Assembly (NCBI GenBank): GCA_020846105.1
Contig: JADLEN010000155.1
Coordinates: 1 to 6,278 of the forward strand
Source of the DNA: Chitinophagaceae bacterium
GTDB lineage: Bacteria; Bacteroidota; Bacteroidia; Chitinophagales; Chitinophagaceae
Reading direction: 5' to 3'
DNA: 6,278 nucleotides
Of this stretch, positions 1 through 5,662 are shown one piece after another. The notes beneath the pieces were generated by a model that saw only the letters and a program-made list of their open reading frames with translations, did no database searches and was not told the DNA's origin. How positions within the stretch are numbered: the stretch's first letter is position 1; each line of letters opens with the position of its first letter. A program made the translations under genes and the position numbers.

Positions 1-56
1 AGCCCGGCGCCGCCCCTTTGCTAGCAGCCGCTATGAGGGGGCGGCGACACGCCCAA
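1..56 (-). other. GC-rich hairpin element downstream of the flippase gene, cut by window edge
   Basis: CGCCGCCCC at 8-16 pairs perfectly with GGGGCGGCG at 38-46, with a nested TAGC/GCTA stem (22-25 with 30-33) in the loop. On the minus strand the element opens with TTGGGCGTG (56 to 48) and runs on through CGGGCT (6 to 1). An 8-base palindrome CGGCGCCG (5-12) overlaps the left arm. It begins 12 bases after the flippase stop codon. No T-run follows the stem, so it is not a standard intrinsic terminator, although it could stop transcription or protect the 3' end of the mRNA. From memory, GC-rich intergenic elements that start with GGGCGTG and contain CGGGCT are scattered through Bacteroidota genomes. 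Only one copy is visible here, so calling it a dispersed repeat is inference. Confidence 0.45.
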
Positions 57-67
57 ATTTAGGTTTG

Positions 68-1564
68 TTAGAAAAGCTTTTTCTTCTTGAGGGTGTTGTT
101 GATATAATGGCTGATATCTGCACTGGGGCGCAGCCATAGCACTAGGCCTGCAAAGATGATGAAGATGAGGCTGCTACGCAAGAGTGTGTCCCAATAGGGA
201 TTGCTGAGGGTGGGTACTAGCCATACAAGGGCTGCGGTGGCGGCGCCTATAAATAGGGTGCGTAGGCTGCCTGCCGAAAAGGGTTGAAGGCGCATGCGGC
301 GCCATACAAAATATGTTTTGAGCAGATTGTAGATAACAAGGGCTGCGGTAAATACCCAGGCTGCGCCATAGATGCCGTAGGCGGGTATCAGTAGCCGAAA
401 CATGATGAGCATAAAGGCTACGAGGGCTATAGAAAAATAAAAATTGAGCCGGTAGTAGGGCGACATGTTGAGGGCTACATCGTTGAGCCCGGTGCCGCTG
501 TCTACGAACTTGCCTATCATCATTATGAGGGTGATGGCAAATACGGCTTCGTAGCCGGGGGGCATTATGGCTACGGCGTTGTGCAGATTGCTGGCTATGA
601 GCACGGCCATAAATAGGGTGGCCACTAGTATGTTGGTGCCAGCGCGGGTATAGGTGTCGCGCACTTGGGCATGCTGCCCTAGCGCATAGGCCTTGCTAAT
701 GTCGGCACTGGCTATACCGCTCATGGCCCTGTAAGGAATAGACATGACGCCGGAGATAAAAACGGCGTTGGTGTATACGGGCACGGCATGCAGCCCGTCA
801 TGTCCTAGAGATGCTAGCAGTATAGCATCGAGAAAGCCAAAGAGGGTAAAGGATACGCTCATAAGCGCGTGGTAGCCCGAGAAGGTGAAAAGCTCTTTGT
901 ACTCTGCCCGGGATAGTAAATGCCATTGGGTAGAAAACTGGAAGGTATCGTTTTTGCGGGCTAGTAATAGCAGTATCAGTACGGCTACCAGATTGGTAAA
1001 AACAAAGGCATAGATAAAGATGCTGTAGCTAATGACGTTGAAGCCGAAAAGCAATACCAAGGATAGATTGAGCGCTTTGATAAGTACCTCGCGCACAAAG
1101 CTAGCTGCCGCCGACTTGATTTGGGTGAGCAAATAATGCTCTAGCAAAGAGGTGTAGAGATAAAAGAGTGTGTATAGCGGAAAACAGAGCGCGTATTGCC
1201 GCATAAAAGCACGGTCTTGCACCTGGAAAAAACGTTGGATAAAATAATCTTGGAAAAGGAAATAGGGTATCATAGCCAGCACAAAAACCAGTAGTGGCGT
1301 GCCAAAACAAACAGACATAAACACGGCGCGGCGGTCTTTCTGAGCATCACCATCGTATCTGTGGAAGTATAGAAAAAGGGTATTGGCCATGCCCACAAGC
1401 ATAAAAAAACTAGCCACTACGGTTTGGTTGGTAAGGTTGCGCGAGAAGCCTAGCTCTTGCTTGGGCATTACCTGCGAGGCTACCAATAGCAGCACAGCAC
1501 CTAGCACTGCACCCACAAGGGTGATAGCGGTGGTCTTGATAGATTGTCGGAAAACTACACCCAT
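68..1564 (-). CDS. Polysaccharide/oligosaccharide flippase, MATE (Wzx-like) superfamily
   Basis: This 498-residue inner-membrane protein probably flips lipid-linked sugar units across the cytoplasmic membrane for surface polysaccharide or O-antigen assembly. About 14 hydrophobic segments are visible, for example near residues 11-32, 47-68, 83-104, 180-201, 235-252, 310-328, 372-390, 397-416, 434-452 and 463-478, which fits the usual topology and length of the family. The N-terminus (MGVVFRQSIKTTAITLVGA) resembles the start of Bacteroidota flippases, and the protein ends in a basic tail (KKKK at 493-496). The family has no short catalytic motif, so the call rests on topology, length and this N-terminus, and the substrate cannot be told. 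The start lies 3 bases after the stop of the 110-residue gene, so the two are very probably co-transcribed. No glycosyltransferases are visible, and a GC-rich hairpin follows the stop. Confidence 0.82.
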   Translation of the reverse strand: MGVVFRQSIKTTAITLVGAVLGAVLLLVASQVMPKQELGFSRNLTNQTVVASFFMLVGMANTLFLYFHRYDGDAQKDRRAVFMSVCFGTPLLVFVLAMIPYFLFQDYFIQRFFQVQDRAFMRQYALCFPLYTLFYLYTSLLEHYLLTQIKSAAASFVREVLIKALNLSLVLLFGFNVISYSIFIYAFVFTNLVAVLILLLLARKNDTFQFSTQWHLLSRAEYKELFTFSGYHALMSVSFTLFGFLDAILLASLGHDGLHAVPVYTNAVFISGVMSIPYRAMSGIASADISKAYALGQHAQVRDTYTRAGTNILVATLFMAVLIASNLHNAVAIMPPGYEAVFAITLIMMIGKFVDSGTGLNDVALNMSPYYRLNFYFSIALVAFMLIMFRLLIPAYGIYGAAWVFTAALVIYNLLKTYFVWRRMRLQPFSAGSLRTLFIGAATAALVWLVPTLSNPYWDTLLRSSLIFIIFAGLVLWLRPSADISHYINNTLKKKKLF

Positions 1565-1567
1565 TGT

Positions 1568-1900
1568 CTATAGCTCGAAATAACGAATGATACACTGTTG
1601 TAAAAGCCTTTCTTGGTCTAGCATCATTACGGGCTGCTCTATACCGGTGGCCATGTAATGCGGCCAGCCTTCCTCGTCGTAATGGTCTAGCACATAGATA
1701 CCTACTTGGCTCAAAAGCTTGCACACGGCTATGTGCATGAGTTCTTGTTTTTGTTCTTTGCTAAAATTTTTGTCGCTGGGGTAAGCGCCAAGCTCGTTGA
1801 TGCCTATCAAGAAAAGTATAGCCTCGATGTCGGGCGTTTTGCCAAATTTTTCGCGAATAAAAAATTCTACGTTAATCCACCGTTGTTCAAAATCTTCCAT
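1568..1900 (-). CDS. Conserved-looking hypothetical protein, 110 residues
   Basis: I recognise no named domain. The 110-residue protein is soluble and mildly acidic, with no signal peptide or membrane segment. It has a hydrophobic stretch AILFLIGINELG at residues 27-38, a central charged part (SDKNFSKEQKQE, 42-53), and an aromatic and acidic stretch LDHYDEEGWPHY (71-82). It resembles short uncharacterised proteins I have seen in Bacteroidota, but this is from memory. The frame stays open up to an ATG at 2041, which would give 157 residues. I prefer the ATG at 1900 because the longer version would overlap the start of the divergent ABC gene and cover a promoter-like TACATTTG, and its added residues look like translated AT-rich intergenic DNA. 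It is the first gene of an operon with the flippase, 3 bases apart. A role linked to the flippase is only suggested by that spacing. Confidence 0.78.
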   Translation of the reverse strand: MEDFEQRWINVEFFIREKFGKTPDIEAILFLIGINELGAYPSDKNFSKEQKQELMHIAVCKLLSQVGIYVLDHYDEEGWPHYMATGIEQPVMMLDQERLLQQCIIRYFEL

Positions 1901-1908
1901 ATTGGGTG

Positions 1909-1916
1909 CAAATGTA
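1909..1916 (-). promoter_or_regulatory. Putative -7 promoter element for the hypothetical protein-flippase operon
   Basis: On the minus strand this reads TACATTTG, an exact match to the Bacteroidota -7 consensus TAnnTTTG. No good -33 TTG is found about 19 bases upstream. The motif ends only 8 bases before the ATG at 1900, so a transcript started here would have almost no leader. Confidence 0.5.
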
Positions 1917-1984
1917 GCTAGTAAATTGTTTTGGTAAGGATGCTGATACAGAATAAGAAATATTAGCAGAACATTAAAGACGCT

Positions 1985-1992
1985 TACCTTTG
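1985..1992 (+). promoter_or_regulatory. Putative -7 promoter element for the ABC ATPase gene
   Basis: TACCTTTG matches the Bacteroidota -7 consensus TAnnTTTG exactly. At the expected 19-base spacing the -33 position reads TTA (1963-1965), one mismatch from TTG. The predicted leader to the ATG at 2033 is about 35 bases and includes an A-run (2001-2008), as is common upstream of Bacteroidota starts that lack a Shine-Dalgarno site. Confidence 0.55.
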
Positions 1993-2032
1993 CGCCGAAC
2001 AAAAAAAAGCCTTTATGGCTAAATGATAATTT

Positions 2033-2794
2033 ATGAGCCAAGCAATAATTACGGTACGCAACCTTGTAAAAAAGTATGATGATTTTACAGCCGTAGATGG
2101 CCTCTCTTTTGAGGTGCAGCAGGGCGAAATTTTTGGACTGCTAGGCCCTAATGGTGCTGGCAAAACCACTACACTAGAAATTATAGAAACCTTGCGGCCA
2201 AAAACCAGTGGCGAGGTAATAGTAGATGGTATAGACCTAGACAAAAACCCCAACCGTATAAAAGAGATAATAGGGGTGCAACTGCAAGCTGCAGGCTACT
2301 ATCCTATGCTAAGCCTGGTACAGATTATTGAGCTTTTTGGCGGGCTGTACAACAAAGATGTAGACCCTATGGCGCTGCTAGATATGGTGAACCTGCGCGA
2401 AAAAAGTAAGAATAAATACAAAGAACTATCGGGCGGCCAAAAGCAAAGATTTTCGATAGCCACAACGCTTATCAACGATCCCAAAATTATTTTTTTAGAC
2501 GAGCCTACTACCGGCCTAGACCCGCAGGCCCGCCGCAACCTTTGGGAGCTTATACGGCAAGTGCGCGACCGTGGTACTACGGTAGTGCTCACCACCCATT
2601 ATATGGATGAGGCCGAAGAGCTGTGCGAGCGAGTGGCTATAGTAGATAGTGGCAAGATAGTGTCTATTGACACGCCAAACGGCCTGATAGACAAGCTGCT
2701 AGCAACAGGTTTTGAGCGCAAAAAAGAGGTGAAAGCCGCCAATCTAGAAGATGTGTTTATAGCTATGACAGGCAAGGCTTACAGAGATATTTAA
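2033..2794 (+). CDS. ABC transporter ATP-binding protein, ABC-2/DrrA-type
   Basis: This 253-residue cytoplasmic ATPase should power an ABC-2 type exporter for a drug, lipid, polysaccharide or similar substrate. All nucleotide-binding motifs are intact: Walker A GPNGAGKTT (38-46), a Q-loop around Q83/Q85, signature LSGGQKQR (132-139), Walker B IIFLDEP with catalytic E157, D-loop GLDP (161-164) and switch histidine H189 in LTTHYMDEAEELC. The C-terminal LEDVFIAMTGKAYRD (238-252) is typical of the DrrA/NodI/CcmA-like ABC-2 subgroup and marks a full-length protein. ABC-2 ATPases are usually followed by their permease gene, but here a terminator and a convergent gene follow directly, so the partner must be encoded elsewhere. 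The ATG at 2033 has no Shine-Dalgarno site, but the frame fits a full N-terminus. ATA is the commonest isoleucine codon (13 of 23). The transported substrate cannot be read from this subunit. Confidence 0.95.
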   Translation: MSQAIITVRNLVKKYDDFTAVDGLSFEVQQGEIFGLLGPNGAGKTTTLEIIETLRPKTSGEVIVDGIDLDKNPNRIKEIIGVQLQAAGYYPMLSLVQIIELFGGLYNKDVDPMALLDMVNLREKSKNKYKELSGGQKQRFSIATTLINDPKIIFLDEPTTGLDPQARRNLWELIRQVRDRGTTVVLTTHYMDEAEELCERVAIVDSGKIVSIDTPNGLIDKLLATGFERKKEVKAANLEDVFIAMTGKAYRDI

Positions 2795-2804
2795 TGATAA
2801 AAAA

Positions 2805-2835
2805 AAGACTTCCGATATGGAAGTCTTATTTTTTT
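2805..2835. terminator. Bidirectional intrinsic terminator between ABC ATPase and proline dehydrogenase genes
   Basis: AAGACTTCC (2805-2813) and GGAAGTCTT (2819-2827) form a perfect 9-bp stem around the loop GATAT. Seven T residues follow on the plus strand (2829-2835), and an A-run (2799-2806) gives a T-run on the minus strand. It lies 10 bases after the ATPase stop and 10 bases beyond the proline dehydrogenase stop, so it can end both convergent transcripts. Confidence 0.9.
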
Positions 2836-2845
2836 AGTGTTACCG

Positions 2846-4009
2846 CTATTTTCGCCTTTGTAATTCTTTGTTGATAAGGCCAAGCTCTCGGCCTGTTTGT
2901 CCTGCTACCGAAGTGTTTTCTTGGGCCCTGCGCATGAGGTAGGGCATTACATCTTTTACAGGCCCATAAGGCAGGTATTTGGCCACGCGAAAACCTTGTG
3001 CCGCAAGGTTGAAAGAGATATTATCGCTCATGCCAAAAAGTTGCGAAAAGTAAATGTTGTTGTGCTTTGTTTCAATGTTTAAGGATTGCATTTTAGCCAC
3101 AGCTTGCAAGCAGCTTTTCTCGTTGTGTGTACCAATAAAAAGGCCAAGGTAGCTGATGTGCTCCATACAATAATCTACGGAGTCATTATAGTCTTTGTCG
3201 CTATGTTCTTTGGTAGCTTGTACTGGCGATGGATAGCCTAGTGCAGCAGCACGTTGGCGCTCTTTTTCCATATAAGCACCACGCACAAGTTTGGCACCTA
3301 ATTTGTAATTTTTTTGTTGGGCTTTTTGAAGTGATATCTTGAGGAATGGCAAGCGGCTGTGCAGGTATAGCTGAAAGGTGTTGTACACAATAGCATGCGT
3401 TTTGTTGTATTGCTCCATCATGGTGTCGCAAAGCTCATCTATTGGGTTTTGAATCCAGCTTTCCTCAGCGTCTATCAGCACTTTGATGTCTCTTGCAGCA
3501 GCTTTAGAGCATATGAGGTCTATCCTGTTTTGTACACGTTGCCACTCAGCTTGCTCCTCTATGTTTAGCTCCTCATTCTTGTTCATTTTTTCGAGCAATG
3601 CAAAACGAGCAAAGCCTGTTACTTTAAGACTGATAAACGAAATGTTTTTTTGGGTAGCAGCAAAGTCAATTGCTTTCATAAATTCGGGTACTGCTGCATC
3701 AAAAGTTTCTTCACCTTCTTTGCCTTCCACACCATAATCTAGGATTACGCCAATATGATAATCATTGAGCATAGCGGCTGTTTCTGCAGCTTCTTCAAGG
3801 TTTTCGCCACCACAAAATTGTTTGAAAATTGTATTTTTGATAATGCCGTTAATGGGAAGCTTCAAAGACATTGCAAGCTTTGTAAATGCAATACCGATGG
3901 TAGTTAATGCTGGAGAACCCATTGATGCAAATAAAAATCTCGCCTGCTTCAACTCCTTATTGGTTCTGTATTTGAAGGCTATCTCGGTATTGTCAAATTC
4001 TGGCAGCAT
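2846..4009 (-). CDS. Proline dehydrogenase, monofunctional (FAD-dependent)
   Basis: The enzyme oxidises L-proline to pyrroline-5-carboxylate with FAD, the first step of proline breakdown to glutamate, passing electrons to the respiratory chain at the membrane. At 387 residues it contains only the PRODH beta/alpha barrel and lacks the P5C dehydrogenase half of bifunctional PutA. Family blocks, numbered from the start used here, are FISLKVTGFAR (125-135), LIDAEESW (178-185), YNTFQLYLHSR (209-219), KLGAKLVRGAYMEKER (236-251), GTHNE (293-297), FGMSDN (325-330), and YLPYG...PYLMRRAQEN (345-365), whose paired arginines R360/R361 should bind the proline carboxylate. The frame is open to an ATG at 4123, which adds 38 residues that mimic a signal peptide. 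I chose ATG 4009 because MLPEFDNTEIAFKY matches the usual family start and a -7 promoter motif lies inside the extension. The gene is convergent with the ABC ATPase and divergent from the exported-protein gene. No P5C dehydrogenase gene is in view. Confidence 0.93.
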   Translation of the reverse strand: MLPEFDNTEIAFKYRTNKELKQARFLFASMGSPALTTIGIAFTKLAMSLKLPINGIIKNTIFKQFCGGENLEEAAETAAMLNDYHIGVILDYGVEGKEGEETFDAAVPEFMKAIDFAATQKNISFISLKVTGFARFALLEKMNKNEELNIEEQAEWQRVQNRIDLICSKAAARDIKVLIDAEESWIQNPIDELCDTMMEQYNKTHAIVYNTFQLYLHSRLPFLKISLQKAQQKNYKLGAKLVRGAYMEKERQRAAALGYPSPVQATKEHSDKDYNDSVDYCMEHISYLGLFIGTHNEKSCLQAVAKMQSLNIETKHNNIYFSQLFGMSDNISFNLAAQGFRVAKYLPYGPVKDVMPYLMRRAQENTSVAGQTGRELGLINKELQRRK

Positions 4010-4037
4010 TACACAATTGTCTTTTAAAAAATTGTTG

Positions 4038-4045
4038 CAAATATA
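4038..4045 (-). promoter_or_regulatory. Putative -7 promoter element for the proline dehydrogenase gene
   Basis: The minus strand reads TATATTTG, an exact match to TAnnTTTG. It ends 28 bases upstream of the ATG at 4009, which implies a short AT-rich leader. It lies within the reading frame of the longer alternative start, which supports the shorter protein. No clear -33 TTG is present. Confidence 0.55.
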
Positions 4046-4115
4046 AAGCCGAATACTTTGTTGGGCAGCATATATATTGGCTGCGATTAAGAATAAAAAA
4101 TAAATTATCGAAAAC

Positions 4116-4145
4116 TTGAACAATTCGGTTTTTTTTATAACTTTA
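4116..4145 (+). promoter_or_regulatory. Putative promoter (-33 TTG, -7 TAACTTTA) for the first T9SS-exported protein gene
   Basis: TTG (4116-4118), a 19-base spacer, then TAACTTTA (4138-4145) fit the Bacteroidota layout TTG-N19-TAnnTTTG with one mismatch at the last base. The ATG at 4183 lies 37 bases past the -7 motif, after an AT-rich leader. This is the best spaced -33/-7 pair in the window. Confidence 0.5.
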
Positions 4146-4182
4146 TGTTTAATTTTTTATTAACACTTAAAACTTTTAGGCA

Positions 4183-5532
4183 ATGAAAAAACTAATACTA
4201 TTTTCAATGATTACTGCCATTAGTGCAGTAGAAGCTTCGGCACAATTACAAGACCGTGCTATTTTAGTGAAAGACGCTAAAATTAGTGAGTCGAAAGCTG
4301 GGCCCGCTATGAGTACAAGCACTGGTATAAACTCTGGGCTCAAAACTACCGCTGCTGGTACGCGCAGATACGACTATCAAGAGTATGCGGCATCCATATC
4401 TACTACTACATTTCAAGGTCGCTCTGTACCTATTTGGCAAGACACAACTATTCGTCAAAACTTCACATCGGGCCTAGGCACTATCAACTATTGTTCGGTA
4501 GCCCAAAGTCTGTTTCCAATGGATAATTTTTGGAACGATCCTGCCAATCCTAATTTTGCTGGCTTGGTTGCTGTGACAAATACTACCGCTTATATTGTGG
4601 ATTCCGTAAGAATTTTAGGTTTCTACATCATGGGCAATAAAGGTGGTGCAGGTATCGTAGATACACTTGTGGTATCCGTAGGCTCACAGCCAGCAAGCAA
4701 TTGGGTGGGCTGGTTGGGCAGCACAAGTTCCTGGGCAGTTCCTTATTTGCCTTCTGGCAAAGACACGCTAAAAACTACACCACCTACTATAGTAGATAGT
4801 GTAAAACGTATGGCACTTTGCAACCCATCTACAACACCCAATGCAGTTGTCAAAATACCATTAACTGCTGCAATGCGTATTCCTTTATCTACAGCTAGTA
4901 CTTTCCAAGAATTTACAGCGGCAATCCCAGGTGGCTTTAATGTGCCAGCAGGCAATGCAGTAGTTATTTCATATACTTTTAGAAGCGGCGATACTTGGGT
5001 AAAAAATTCTGATACTATTACCGAGCGTCACCACTTTCGTGCAGGTTTTGCGTATCCTGGTACTACCACAACATCCGAAAAGCAAAAATATACCTACTAC
5101 GACGGCGACCGCAACATGTCGTCTTTGATGTTTGCTGTAGATTCTAACTCATACTTAGCTTCAGTGGTAATTGGTGCTGTAAATGACCCTACTCGTTGGT
5201 TCAATCAATATTTATTAAACTCTATTACGGTGTCTTGCCCAGCTTGTACGTTAAGTATTGGCGAAGCAAGTGTAATAGAACAAGCAAAAGTGTATCCCAA
5301 TCCTGCTAATACAGAACTGAATATACCTTTTACTAGCAAAGAGAAAACTAAAGTAACAGTAGCTCTCAGCAATATGATAGGGCAAACATTGGCGACACAA
5401 ACTATCGATGCTAATGCAGGACAAGCAAATAATGTGCGTTTTAATACTAGTCTTTTGCAATCTGGCATTTACGTTTATACAATAGAGGCCAATGGCCAAA
5501 GACAAACAGGTAATGTTACCATTATTCATTAA
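4183..5532 (+). CDS. Secreted protein of unknown function with T9SS type A sorting domain
   Basis: This 449-residue protein carries a Sec signal peptide (basic MKK, hydrophobic core, likely cut at ASA|Q after residue 20). It ends with a type IX secretion C-terminal sorting domain (about 369-449): KVYPNPANTELNIPF, then a beta-rich part, SGIYVYTIEANGQRQTGNVTI and a final H. It should cross the inner membrane by Sec and the outer membrane by T9SS, then be released or anchored at the surface. The 21-368 region matches no family I recognise. It is rich in Thr, Ser, Asn and aromatics and probably forms beta sheets. A strongly conserved block, KTTAAG...RRYD.QEYAASISTTTFQG.SVPIWQD (residues 54-87), is shared with the next gene. 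A CPAC motif (352-355) sits just before the sorting domain. The ATG at 4183 is fixed by the signal peptide. The downstream terminator suggests a single-gene transcript. Candidate roles such as adhesin, matrix protein or enzyme cannot be separated from sequence alone. Confidence 0.9.
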   Translation: MKKLILFSMITAISAVEASAQLQDRAILVKDAKISESKAGPAMSTSTGINSGLKTTAAGTRRYDYQEYAASISTTTFQGRSVPIWQDTTIRQNFTSGLGTINYCSVAQSLFPMDNFWNDPANPNFAGLVAVTNTTAYIVDSVRILGFYIMGNKGGAGIVDTLVVSVGSQPASNWVGWLGSTSSWAVPYLPSGKDTLKTTPPTIVDSVKRMALCNPSTTPNAVVKIPLTAAMRIPLSTASTFQEFTAAIPGGFNVPAGNAVVISYTFRSGDTWVKNSDTITERHHFRAGFAYPGTTTTSEKQKYTYYDGDRNMSSLMFAVDSNSYLASVVIGAVNDPTRWFNQYLLNSITVSCPACTLSIGEASVIEQAKVYPNPANTELNIPFTSKEKTKVTVALSNMIGQTLATQTIDANAGQANNVRFNTSLLQSGIYVYTIEANGQRQTGNVTIIH

Positions 5533-5533
5533 T

Positions 5534-5549
5534 AGATAACTGATTATCT
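5534..5549 (+). other. Small AU-rich hairpin after the first exported-protein gene
   Basis: AGATAA (5534-5539) and TTATCT (5544-5549) form a 6-bp stem around the loop CTGA. It starts one base after the stop codon and lies just upstream of the strong terminator hairpin. It is weak on its own and may be chance, or it may add to 3' end structure. Confidence 0.3.
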
Positions 5550-5555
5550 GTTCTC

Positions 5556-5595
5556 AAAAAGTGTCTTCAAAATTAATTGAAGGCACTTTTTTTTT
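5556..5595 (+). terminator. Strong intrinsic terminator between the two exported-protein paralogs
   Basis: AAAAAGTGTCTTCAA (5556-5570) pairs over 15 bp, with one G-U wobble, with TTGAAGGCACTTTTT (5577-5591) around a 6-base AATTAA loop. A run of nine T residues (5587-5595) follows. The left A-run would also give a T-run on the other strand. It should end the first paralog's transcript before the second starts. Confidence 0.93.
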
Positions 5596-5627
5596 GTACC
5601 AAAAACGGTTTTGTATTTGTTTTGCAT

Positions 5628-5635
5628 TATCTTTA
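5628..5635 (+). promoter_or_regulatory. Putative -7 promoter element for the second exported-protein gene
   Basis: TATCTTTA differs from TAnnTTTG only at the last base, the same deviation as in the first paralog's promoter. The nearest upstream TTTG sequences (5610-5613, 5616-5619, 5621-5624) are too close to be a standard -33. It starts 32 bases after the terminator T-run and ends 27 bases before the ATG at 5663. Confidence 0.45.
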
Positions 5636-5662
5636 CGTCAAACTTTTTAAAAATTTAGAACA

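Noticed and set aside
1101..1583. Open frames inside the flippase gene on either strand (1101-1310 and 1383-1583)
   Set aside because: They lie wholly or almost wholly inside the flippase gene in other frames and show no recognisable protein features. They are shadows of the real gene.
2015..2026. Four-codon mini ORF (ATG GCT AAA TGA) just upstream of the ABC ATPase start
   Set aside because: It is too short to support, there is no attenuator-like structure around it, and an ATG followed soon by a stop is expected by chance in this DNA.
1901..2041. Extra 47 N-terminal residues of the 110-residue protein, starting from ATG 2041 on the minus strand
   Set aside because: The extension overlaps the divergent ABC ATPase start by 9 bases, covers promoter-like motifs of both genes, and looks like translated AT-rich intergenic DNA.
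3201..4046. Open frames inside the proline dehydrogenase gene (3201-3431, 3483-3737, 3765-4046)
   Set aside because: They overlap a gene with clear family motifs. Their translations are Ser/Cys/Phe-rich in the way antisense or shifted frames usually are.
4183..5532. Signs of horizontal transfer of the exported-protein locus, based on lower GC than the flippase region
   Set aside because: The lower GC and codon differences fit expression level and Thr/Asn/Ser-rich composition. No mobility genes, tRNA or direct repeats border the locus.
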